64,000 nucleotides of DNA. Source: Fragilariopsis cylindrus CCMP1102. Taxonomy: Eukaryota > Bacillariophyta > Bacillariophyceae > Bacillariales > Bacillariaceae. The stretch lies in contig FMBT01000513.1 of NCBI GenBank assembly GCA_900095095.1, positions 1-64,000 on the forward strand, in the 5' to 3' direction. Shown piece after piece: positions 1 through 8,694 of the stretch; within the stretch, counting starts at the first letter, position 1, and each line of letters begins with the position of its first letter. The position numbers were made by a program, and so were the translations under genes. The notes beneath the pieces were generated by a model, which was not told the origin of the DNA, did not search any database, and saw nothing but the letters and a program-made list of their open reading frames with translations.

Positions 1-735
1 AATATGTCTAGATCTCCAGTACGAGCTCTCATTTCATCGTTCTTATTTACGAGCTCGGTTTTCCCTGAAGCTTTAATTCAGTCTTCTCGGCATGTAATTT
101 TGGTGTACAATTGTACAGTAACTTACTGTAGATTTTATAATTTTGTTTGCATTTTATTTTGGTGTCTGTTGTATAAATTACCATCATAATCATTTTTCAT
201 ATTCTGGATGTTCCATTCATCAAGGTATAGTATACTATGATCTTTATACAGTTTTACATAGAAAACTAAGCATTTTGGGGGTGGTGAGGCAGGTATGCTG
301 TATTTTATAATCATTATAGGCAGAAAGAAACATATCTTTAAATCATCAGCATACCTTTTATCTCTATCAGATCCATAATGCTTCATAAATAGGGTATTCT
401 GAATTGTTGGATGTTCTTTCATTGTCTGAAGACTGTTGTTGCACAATACTTACATGAAAAACGCAGACCAGCCCCAGCATGATGATGAATGAATAGACAG
501 AACGGGAATGAATGAATCAATCGAATCGTGGGTGGATGCTAGTACGATGGCCAATAGATTTTTCAGTCAATGTCAAAAACGCGAAGCAAAAAAATTTATG
601 CAAGGAAAGCAAGCAAAGCAAAGAATTATTTATTTATTTCATTCTTAGTACAAATAAACGAAGACAAAGACAAAGACAACAATACAAATAATACACAAAG
701 GAACAGAACAAAAGATAAGTTAATAGTAGAAAATA
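1..735. other. Intergenic; one weak minus-strand ORF
   Basis: AT-rich DNA without a recognisable gene. A minus-strand reading frame of 103 codons (446 to 135) has fairly ordinary composition and could be an exon of a gene running off the left edge, but it has no signal peptide, domain or clear splice sites, so I do not call it. TACAGTA/TACTGTA words lie at 115-129. The last 100 bases before 736 are A-rich, as is usual upstream of genes in this window. Confidence 0.3.
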
Positions 736-2169
736 ATGGGAAGACGTGCATCCAAAAATGTTGGTGGGAAACAAAAACAAGGTAAAAAGAAATCAAATAA
801 TAATTCAATTTTAGCAATCAAACGAAAAAGTAATATTGGTGGTGATGGAACAATTATTTCAATACCAATCGTAGCTTCGTCGACAAAACAACAAAGGAGC
901 AGGAAAAGTAATAATGGAAGTGATATAATTGGTGGTAGTGGTTTTGGTGGTAGTAAGCTCAAGAAGAAACTACAACGTCCACTACTACCACCGCCAAAAA
1001 ATGAACAAGAAGATTTTCAACGACAAATGTCATCCTTATTAGAACGTTCCCAAGCAAATGATATAAAACAACATACACAACTGAAAACGAAAAAAAATAA
1101 AACTAGAATACAAAAACAAAAGCATACATTATATCAAAAACAAAAAGAACAACGTATACAACATCATTTGCAATTACAACAACAAAAACAACAGAATCAA
1201 CAGAATCTTCGAACAACAACAAATTCCCTCCATCATGAACAACAACAGATGATTAAACAAAAACAATTACAGGAACAACAAAGTATAATATATGGATTAA
1301 ATTTAAAACCTGCATCATTTAATGTGATTAAAACCACAAATGAATTAATGGAGGACACAACAAATCAAATGGGTAGGAGTGATTTAATTATAGGTCAGAA
1401 TCATAATCAAAATCAACAATTATTATTCAATAATGGCGGCATTGGTGGTACAACCGGTAACAGTAGTTTAGCTCGTGCAAGTAGAGCTGCTGCTATTGCT
1501 GATACTAAATTGTTATCAGGAACAACAATAATGACACCAATTTCAGAGAATAAAACAACGACAGCTCGTCGTAACAACAATAATGGCACAATAATGGAAA
1601 GTAGTTATATTAATCTTCCTACTATAAATGATTTTATGAATGAAGATGAAGATGATGATAACGAAAATGAAGATGAAGTTGAAGGGAATGCAATGGTAGG
1701 ACGGAGCAATAATAAGACCAGTATGAATCCATTTAATGCACTAGGTGATGATGATGATGATGAGACTGACGATAACGTTACTGACAACAACAATAATGAT
1801 AATACCAATACCAATGGATGGCAATCGTTATTAATTCAACAACCGTCATCGTTATCAATACAACAACGAAGGAATGGATCTACTACTGGTGGTATGATAC
1901 TACCCCGATTCGCACCAGCATCATTTGCAGTATCAGGAAGAGGAGGAAAAGAATCGTTGTCAACAACAACAACAACAACAACAACAACAAAAGGTATCAT
2001 AACACAAACACCACCACCAACACCATCATCCTTCATTAGTGGTGGTCAACAACAACAACAACAACAACAACGACAATCCCAACGACAGTCATGTTTATTT
2101 GGTGGCGGTATCAATGAAGAACAAGAAGAAATAATATATAATGACGATAATGATGATCCTGATCTGTAG
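736..2169 (+). CDS. Hypothetical basic Q/N-rich protein
   Basis: An intronless frame of 477 residues that I do not recognise. It begins MGRRASKNVGGKQKQGKKK, a lysine-rich stretch that would suit nuclear or nucleolar localisation. Residues about 90-180 are very rich in K, Q and H and probably form a charged helix or coiled coil. The middle has a short conserved-looking piece (NPFNALGDDDDDETDD, about residue 330) in an acidic stretch, and the end is poly-Thr, poly-Gln and acidic. There is no signal peptide or membrane segment. Much of the low complexity comes from CAA, ACA and GAT triplet runs in the DNA. A ribosome-biogenesis or chromatin role is possible from composition alone but is not shown. 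The start is the first ATG after an A-rich leader. Confidence 0.7.
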   Translation: MGRRASKNVGGKQKQGKKKSNNNSILAIKRKSNIGGDGTIISIPIVASSTKQQRSRKSNNGSDIIGGSGFGGSKLKKKLQRPLLPPPKNEQEDFQRQMSSLLERSQANDIKQHTQLKTKKNKTRIQKQKHTLYQKQKEQRIQHHLQLQQQKQQNQQNLRTTTNSLHHEQQQMIKQKQLQEQQSIIYGLNLKPASFNVIKTTNELMEDTTNQMGRSDLIIGQNHNQNQQLLFNNGGIGGTTGNSSLARASRAAAIADTKLLSGTTIMTPISENKTTTARRNNNNGTIMESSYINLPTINDFMNEDEDDDNENEDEVEGNAMVGRSNNKTSMNPFNALGDDDDDETDDNVTDNNNNDNTNTNGWQSLLIQQPSSLSIQQRRNGSTTGGMILPRFAPASFAVSGRGGKESLSTTTTTTTTTKGIITQTPPPTPSSFISGGQQQQQQQQRQSQRQSCLFGGGINEEQEEIIYNDDNDDPDL

Positions 2170-3087
2170 TATATTAAAAAAGGACAACGAATTGAGACGA
2201 ATCAATTCAATTTAATTCAATCTAATCTTCCACGATCGATCGATCGATCGAATTTAAATCGATTCGATTCGATTCGATTCCAACAAGTTGATTCGATTCG
2301 ATTCCAACAAGTTGATTGGACATATTTTTATCCGAATCGAATCAATCGGAATTGAGGTGTTTTTGTTGACAGAGACAAATATTAGTGTAGACTTTATATA
2401 TGTTTATTTGTGATTGATTATTTGTGGACGAAAGATTGATACAAAACACGTCGGATGTCAGTTTGAAGTCGATCTTACAAACGACAACAAGCAATATATT
2501 ATATAATATTTCCTATAATTAAAAATATACGGAAGGAAGATAAAAAACTCTACAGATAATAGTATAGCTAATAATATACAGTACAGTTTTTTTCTCGCAA
2601 TCACACCAAAGAATATACAGTACAGTAGAATACGTTTCATTTTCTTCTTATTTTAAAATAGAAAGTGTACAGAAATGTATGTGTGCATTGATGAAAGTTG
2701 AAGATACGCTGTGCACTTAAAAGGAGAACTTCAAAGACAGAACATGATTCAAGAAAATATAATAATTATGCATTATCCTGAGTGTCGGTCGCGAGTGAAG
2801 CAAATGAAAATAGTAGCGTGCAATCTATTAATTATTCTAGACTTCAAAGTCACATGAGACATCTTTCAAAGGAAAAAATCGTCACATCCTTTAGAATCTA
2901 CTTTCATCCCGGAAACACCACCTCTACTGTCCTTATAATAGACACGATTACTTAATGGCCACTCTTTGTTCTACAGCCTTTACTGGTACATAATGGAGTT
3001 TTTTATGTAGTGACGGTCGACAAATTATTTCTAGTAGGTGAATGGCTCGTTGACGGTGAACCAGTAGGTCCTAGGACTCTTCGAGCT
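2170..3087. other. Intergenic 3' region between convergent genes
   Basis: The 3' flanks of two convergent genes. It holds a GATC run (about 2233-2250), two exact copies of a 24-bp GATTCGATTC-type unit (2266-2313), and two TACAGTACAGT words near 2578 and 2617. No coding potential was seen. Confidence 0.5.
2266..2313. repeat. 24-bp tandem repeat, two exact copies
   Basis: Two adjacent identical 24-bp units (2266-2289 and 2290-2313) of a GATTC-rich word ending CCAACAAGTT. They lie just downstream of the Q/N-rich gene and are likely replication slippage. Confidence 0.8.
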
Positions 3088-6000
3088 CTATTTCCTACTC
3101 CTCTTGGGACTCTTTGTACTTTTAACACTCTTTGGTCTACAACCTTTACCAATACAAGTTGGGCGAAATGTAGTGGTAGGCGAATAAGTTATTGTAGGTG
3201 AAATGGTAGGCAAGGGGCTCTTTGATGGAGTCAGCGAATTACTTTTGTCTTTTTTACAGCCTTTACCTTTACCACAACTTGGTGCAGAACTTGGTGCAGA
3301 ACTTGGTGCAGAACTTGGTGAAGAAGTTGGTGAAGGAGTTGGTGAAGGAGTTGGTCGTTGAGTGGGTGAAGGTGTTGGTCGTTGAGTTGGTGAAGGAGTT
3401 GGTTGTTGAGTGGGTGAAGGAGTTGGTCGTTGAGTTCTAACCGGTGTTGGTTGTGGTGTTGGTCCGGGTGTTGTTTCTTCAAATGGATTGTTGCTTGGAA
3501 TAGAACTTGGAACGGCACTCGGTTCCGAACTAGGAGCACCACTTGGAAGACTCATAGGAACGGAGCTAGGAACAGAGCTAGGAAAAGCACTCGGAATAGA
3601 ACTGGGTTCCAAACTAGGGACAGAACTTGGGGAAAAACTTGGTGCGCTACTCGGATCAGCACTAGGAATAAAGCTGGGTACATCACTTGGTGAGAGGCTT
3701 GGCTTAAGACTAGGAACAACACTTGGTGAAAAACTGGGACCTGCGCTTGGGTCAAGACTTGGCAGAGAAATCGGAAGGGAACTTGGTGAGAGACTGGGCA
3801 TGAAGCTTGGTCTGGAACTAGGAGCAGTACTTGGGACAACACTGGGAAAAGTACTTGGTATAAAACTTGGGACAGCACTCGGCTTGCTACTCGGATCCAG
3901 ACTAGGAGCAGAGCTAGGTAAATCACTTGGTGATTGACTTGGCTTAAGGCTTGGAACAGAACTTGGACCAGCACTAGGAACAACACTGGGCAAGGAACTT
4001 GGTGTAAAACTTGGGACAGCACTCGGCTTGCTACTCGGATCCAGACTAGGAGCAGAGCTAGGTAAATCACTTGGTGATTGACTAGGCTTAAGGCTTGGAA
4101 CAGAACTTGGACCAGCACTAGGAACAACACTGGGCAAAGAACTTGGTGTAAAACTTGGGACAGCACTCGGCTTGCTACTCGGATTCAGACTAGGAGCAGA
4201 GCTAGGTAAATCACTTGGTGATTGACTAGGCTTAAGGCTCGGAACAGAACTTGGACCAGCACTAGGAACAACACTGGGCAAGGAACTTGGTGTAAAACTT
4301 GGGACAGCACTCGGCTTGCTACTCGGATCTAGACTAGGCATTAAGCTAGGACTGGAAATGGGAGAATCACTTGGGACAGTACTTGGAATGGAACTTGGAC
4401 CAGCACTTGGTGCAGAACTTGGCTCAAAGCTAGGCACACCACTCGGGATTGAACTTGGTGCTGAACTTGGTGCGCCACTCGGATCCAAACTAGGAGAAGA
4501 GCTGGGTAAACCACTTGGTGTAAGACTTGGAATAGAACTAGGACCAGCACTTGGTGCAGAACTTGGCACAAAACTAGGCACATCACTCGGGATTGAACTT
4601 GGTGCTGAACTTGGTGCGCCACTCGGATCCAAACTAGGAGAAGAGCTGGGTAAACCACTTGGATCAAGACTTGGGATGGAACTTGGTCCAGCACTTGGCA
4701 TGGTACTTGGTTTTAAACTGGGCAGGCTACTCGGAATTGAACTAGGAGCTGAACTAGGAGCAGCACTTGGAGATAAACTTGGTTCTGCACTTGGTATAGC
4801 GCTTGGTACAGAACTTGGGAGAGCACTTGGTTTAGAACTGGGTAAAAGACTTGGCAGTGAGCTTGGTTCTGAACTAGGCAAAAGACTTGGTTCCCCACTC
4901 GGAATTACACTTGGAATGGAACTCGGAATGGAACTCGGATGAGCACTTGGAATTGAACTAGGCATAGAACTTGGTTCTAAACTGGCCAAGCTACTTGGCG
5001 TCTTACTTGGAATCGAACTAGGAGCTGAACTAGGAATAATGCTTGGAATCATACTGGGCTCCGCACTTGGTATAGCGCTCTGTACAGAACTTGGGAGAGC
5101 ACTTGGTTCAGAACTGGGTAAAAGACTTGGTGGTGATCTCGGTTCTGAACTAGGCAAAAGACTTGGGATTGTGCTTGGAATGGAGCTTGGTGCACCACTA
5201 GGATCAAGACTAGGAACATGACTAGGAGAAGAGCTAGGCGCACCACTTGAAACAGCACTGGGCAATGAACTCGGTTTCACACTTGGGGCGCCACTTGGAT
5301 TGAGACTAGGAGCAGAGCTAGGAATGGTGCTTGGTGAAAGACTAGGCTGAGAACTTGATACAGCGCTGGGCACGAAACTAGGTCCAAAACTGGGAATTAA
5401 ACTTGGAACAAAGCTAGGAACATCACTCGGCGAAATAATTGGAAGGGAACTGGGTGCAAAGCTGACGCTTGGTTCATCAGTTGCAGTAGGATTAGAACTA
5501 GGTACAGCACTTGTGGTGGGTGCATTACTTAAGCTTGGTATAGCGCTCGGAATGGAACTGGGCATGGAGCTCGGTTCCCCACTCGGATCAGCACTTGGAA
5601 ACAAACTAGGCATAGCACTCGGAACAGAACTGGGGAGTCTACTCGGTTCTGAACTTGGCAAAAGACTTGGAAGGGAGCTGGGTTCCGCACTAGGTAGAGC
5701 ACTTGGTTCCCCACTTGGTTTAGCACTTGGAATGGTACTCGGATTAGCACTTGGAATCAAACTAGACATAGCACTCGGAACAGAACTGGGGAGTTTACTC
5801 GGTTTTGAACTTGGCAAAAGACTTGGAAGGGAGCTGGGTTCCGCTCGAGGTAGAACGCTTGGTAACCCACTTGGTTTAGCACTTGGAATGGAACTCGGAT
5901 TAGCACTCAGTTCTGAACTTGGCAAAAGACTCGGAAGGGAGCTGGGTACCGCACTAGGTAGAACACTTGGTTCCCCACTCGGATCAGCACTTGGAATCAA

Positions 6001-8694
6001 ACTAGGCATAGCACTCGGAACAGAACTGGGGATTGTTCTCGGTTCTGAACTTGGCAAAAGACTTGGAAGAGAGCTGGGTTCCGCACTAGGTAGAACACTT
6101 GGTTCCCCACTTGGTTTAGCACTTGGAATGGTACTTGGATCAGCGCTTGGAATGGAGCTTGGTTCCAGACTTGGGAGAAAACTCGGTGCACTACTCGGAT
6201 GTAGACTTGAAATAAAACTGGGTGCAGCGCTCGGCAGGTAACTTGGTTCAACACTTGATAAACTGCTCGGAGACTCGCTTGGCTCTGAACTAGGAACAAC
6301 GCTTGGAAACAAACTTGGTTTTGTACTCGGTTCGAGACTAGGAGCGCCATTTGGCAAAAAACTTGGTGCTAAACTAGGGTCGGAACTTGGTATAGAACTA
6401 GGAATAAAGCTAGGAACATCACTTGATGCAAGACTAGGATTGGAACTTACTACAGTACTCTGTACTGCATTCGGTTTTGAACTCAAGGTAGAACTTGGAG
6501 TGGCGCTCGGATCAAGACTAGGAACAGAGGTAGGAACACCACTCGATGGAAGACTTGGAATAGAACTAGGAGTAGCACTCGGTGAAAGACTCGGGATGAA
6601 ACTGGGTGCAGTAGTTGGCGGTATCCTTGTTTGTAAAATGGGCGAACTACTCGGCGAGTCAGTCGGGAACTCACTCGGCTCTGAACTAGCGCTCGGAAAA
6701 GAACTGGGTACAGCGCTCTGATCAAGACTAGGGACATCACTCGGTGCTGCACTTGGGTCCACACTAGGACCCGTACTCGGTACAAGGCTAGGGACAGCGC
6801 TTGGATCTAGACTAGGAGTGGAGCTAGGCAAAGCACTCAGATCATCACTTGTTGCTGTGCTTGGGTCCGCAGTAAGAACCTCACTTGGAGCGAGGCTATA
6901 TACAGCGCTCGGATCAAGAATTGGGATGGCACTGGGTGCAGCACTCGGCGATACACTTGGTTCCAAACTGGGTAAGCTACTCGGCAAGCTAATCGGCAAG
7001 CTACTCAGCAAGCTACTCGGTACCTCTCTCGGCTCTGAATTAGGAGCACCACTTGGAAACAAACTGGGCTCCGTAATAGTTGGAATTGTTGAATCTATTC
7101 CGTTTGATGGTGCTTGTGTTTTGGTCGACTTTTCACTTTTACTACTACCGCTATTACCCTTTCCGCTTAACTTTTCACTTTTGCTATTATTGCCCTTACT
7201 TTTTCCGTCTGACTTTCCACTTTTGCTACTTTTACTGTTTTCGTTTGACTTTTCGCCTTTGTTACTGTCTAATCCCTTTCCGATCGACTTTTCACCTTTG
7301 CTGCTTTTACTTTTTCCTATAGACTTTTCGCCTTTTCCGATCAATTTTTCACCTTTGCTGCTTCTACTTTTTCCTATAGACTTTTCGCCTTTTCCGATCG
7401 ATTTTTCACCCTTGCTGCTTGTACTTTTTCCTACAGACTTTTCACCTTTGCTGCTTTTATTTTTTCCTATAGACTTTTCGCCTTTTCCGATCGACTTTTC
7501 ACCTTTGCTGCTTTTACTTTTTCCTATAGACTTTTCGCCTCTTCCGATCGATTTTTCACCTTTGCTGCTTGTACGCTTTCCTACAGACATTTCACCTTTG
7601 CTGCTTTTACTTTTTCCTACAGACTTTTCGCAATTTCCGATCGACTTTTCACCTTTGCTGCTTTTACCTTTTCCGATAGATTTTATGCTTTTGCTGCTAC
7701 TGTCTGATCCCTTCTCTCTTTTTCTGATAGACTTTTCACCTTTGCGGCTGTCTGATGATCCATTTCCCTTTCCGATGGACTTTTCACCTTTACTGCCTTT
7801 ACTTTTTCCGACAGACTTTCCACCTTTACCACCGTCGTCACCCACGTCATCATTGGTATTTTTTCTCGTCTTAGTACTTTTTCCTGAAACGTCCTTCAAA
7901 TTATCTTTCTTCGAAGTCTTCGTTGTACCACTACCTTCTTTTGAATTTGTCGTTGCAGTCCTGATGGGCATGAGTCCACCTTTACCACCGTCGTCACCCA
8001 CGTCATCATTGGTATTCTTTCTCGTTTTAGTACTTTTTCCTGAAACGTCCTTCAAATTATCTTTCTTCGAAGTCTTCGTTGTACCACTATCTTCTTTTGA
8101 ATTAGTTGCTGCAGTCTTGATGGGCACGAGTCCACGTCGTTGTTGTCGTCGTCGTCGTCGTTCTCCGACGAAATCCTGAGTTGTTGTTGCATTGGAATCG
8201 GTATGATTGTCGTTAGTGGTGGTACTGGTACTGGTACTGGTGGCTGTGGCTGTGGTTGTGGTTGTAGATGTGATGAGATTGTTGATGCTACTGCTGCTGT
8301 TACCTTTGTCATTGTCATCTCCAATTGATAGTGCTTCTTTTGGATATTCATATGCCAAATTATGAATAGAATGATTGTGCAAGTTACGAAGGAATTTAGT
8401 AGTAAAGAATGTCAATGTTCCAACAACTAACATCATCATAAGTAGTGCACGTAACTTATCATAATAATGATGATAATGACGATGACGATGACGATTTTGA
8501 TTATGATTTTGATCCTCTCTACTATCGATATTAGCCCTAGCCTCAACAACATCATTGTGATCATCATCATCATCTTCTACTACTACTACTACTACTACTA
8601 ATTCTTCTATTTCTTCTTCTCGACTCGGAAAGACTGGGGTGAAATTCATGACTGCCGTTGTTAGTGTTGTTACTATTGTTGTTATTGTAATCAT
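3088..8694 (-). CDS. Giant PSxx/Lys-Ser repeat membrane protein
   Basis: A single open frame of 1868 residues. A cytoplasmic head (residues 1-80; an alternative start is Met16 or Met17) has poly-Val, poly-Asp and His-rich runs. One hydrophobic segment follows at about 83-100 (LLMMMLVVGTLTFF), suggesting a type II membrane protein. Residues about 190-530 are lysine/serine/glycine repeats of the SKSSKGEKSIGKGEKS type, with lysines every 2-4 residues. Residues about 540-1735 are roughly 300 tetrapeptides of the form PSxx. A PTPSPTQR block (about 1738-1798) follows, then a basic tail with two C-x-GKGC motifs. Lys/Ser repeats recall silaffins and other diatom biosilica proteins, and PSxx/SPT tracts are typical extracellular stalks in diatoms, so a cell-wall or surface role is inferred. 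No enzymatic domain was seen. Automated annotation may misname it circumsporozoite-like because of its repeats. Confidence 0.85.
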   Translation of the reverse strand: MITITTIVTTLTTAVMNFTPVFPSREEEIEELVVVVVVVEDDDDDHNDVVEARANIDSREDQNHNQNRHRHRHYHHYYDKLRALLMMMLVVGTLTFFTTKFLRNLHNHSIHNLAYEYPKEALSIGDDNDKGNSSSSINNLITSTTTTTATATSTSTSTTTNDNHTDSNATTTQDFVGERRRRRQQRRGLVPIKTAATNSKEDSGTTKTSKKDNLKDVSGKSTKTRKNTNDDVGDDGGKGGLMPIRTATTNSKEGSGTTKTSKKDNLKDVSGKSTKTRKNTNDDVGDDGGKGGKSVGKSKGSKGEKSIGKGNGSSDSRKGEKSIRKREKGSDSSSKSIKSIGKGKSSKGEKSIGNCEKSVGKSKSSKGEMSVGKRTSSKGEKSIGRGEKSIGKSKSSKGEKSIGKGEKSIGKNKSSKGEKSVGKSTSSKGEKSIGKGEKSIGKSRSSKGEKLIGKGEKSIGKSKSSKGEKSIGKGLDSNKGEKSNENSKSSKSGKSDGKSKGNNSKSEKLSGKGNSGSSKSEKSTKTQAPSNGIDSTIPTITEPSLFPSGAPNSEPREVPSSLLSSLPISLPSSLPSLEPSVSPSAAPSAIPILDPSAVYSLAPSEVLTADPSTATSDDLSALPSSTPSLDPSAVPSLVPSTGPSVDPSAAPSDVPSLDQSAVPSSFPSASSEPSEFPTDSPSSSPILQTRIPPTTAPSFIPSLSPSATPSSIPSLPSSGVPTSVPSLDPSATPSSTLSSKPNAVQSTVVSSNPSLASSDVPSFIPSSIPSSDPSLAPSFLPNGAPSLEPSTKPSLFPSVVPSSEPSESPSSLSSVEPSYLPSAAPSFISSLHPSSAPSFLPSLEPSSIPSADPSTIPSAKPSGEPSVLPSAEPSSLPSLLPSSEPRTIPSSVPSAMPSLIPSADPSGEPSVLPSAVPSSLPSLLPSSELSANPSSIPSAKPSGLPSVLPRAEPSSLPSLLPSSKPSKLPSSVPSAMSSLIPSANPSTIPSAKPSGEPSALPSAEPSSLPSLLPSSEPSRLPSSVPSAMPSLFPSADPSGEPSSMPSSIPSAIPSLSNAPTTSAVPSSNPTATDEPSVSFAPSSLPIISPSDVPSFVPSLIPSFGPSFVPSAVSSSQPSLSPSTIPSSAPSLNPSGAPSVKPSSLPSAVSSGAPSSSPSHVPSLDPSGAPSSIPSTIPSLLPSSEPRSPPSLLPSSEPSALPSSVQSAIPSAEPSMIPSIIPSSAPSSIPSKTPSSLASLEPSSMPSSIPSAHPSSIPSSIPSVIPSGEPSLLPSSEPSSLPSLLPSSKPSALPSSVPSAIPSAEPSLSPSAAPSSAPSSIPSSLPSLKPSTMPSAGPSSIPSLDPSGLPSSSPSLDPSGAPSSAPSSIPSDVPSFVPSSAPSAGPSSIPSLTPSGLPSSSPSLDPSGAPSSAPSSIPSGVPSFEPSSAPSAGPSSIPSTVPSDSPISSPSLMPSLDPSSKPSAVPSFTPSSLPSVVPSAGPSSVPSLKPSQSPSDLPSSAPSLNPSSKPSAVPSFTPSSLPSVVPSAGPSSVPSLKPSQSPSDLPSSAPSLDPSSKPSAVPSFTPSSLPSVVPSAGPSSVPSLKPSQSPSDLPSSAPSLDPSSKPSAVPSFIPSTFPSVVPSTAPSSRPSFMPSLSPSSLPISLPSLDPSAGPSFSPSVVPSLKPSLSPSDVPSFIPSADPSSAPSFSPSSVPSLEPSSIPSAFPSSVPSSVPMSLPSGAPSSEPSAVPSSIPSNNPFEETTPGPTPQPTPVRTQRPTPSPTQQPTPSPTQRPTPSPTQRPTPSPTPSPTSSPSSAPSSAPSSAPSCGKGKGCKKDKSNSLTPSKSPLPTISPTITYSPTTTFRPTCIGKGCRPKSVKSTKSPKRSRK
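3871..4327. repeat. 144-bp higher-order tandem repeat in PSxx gene
   Basis: Near-identical units begin at 3871, 4015, 4159 and, in part, 4303, giving an exact 144-bp period. One unit is 48 residues, or twelve PSxx tetrapeptides. This is a second repeat level above the 12-bp code for PSxx and shows recent in-frame expansion. Confidence 0.9.
7820..8131. repeat. 156-bp in-frame tandem duplication
   Basis: Two copies start at 7820 and 7976, an exact 156-bp (52-residue) spacing. Each encodes the STKTRKNTNDDVGDDGGKGG-type segment followed by a TTNSKE...TKTSKKDNLKDVSGK stretch. The copies differ at only a few bases, so the duplication is recent and keeps the frame of the PSxx protein. Confidence 0.9.

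Noticed and set aside
135-446. 103-codon minus-strand frame at the left edge
   Set aside because: Composition is plausible but there is no domain, splice site or upstream context inside the window to support it.
3222-6721. Long plus-strand frames of LGxELG repeats
   Set aside because: They are antisense shadows of the PSxx repeats; 12-bp periodic DNA keeps several frames open. The minus frame has a start, membrane helix and sensible ends.
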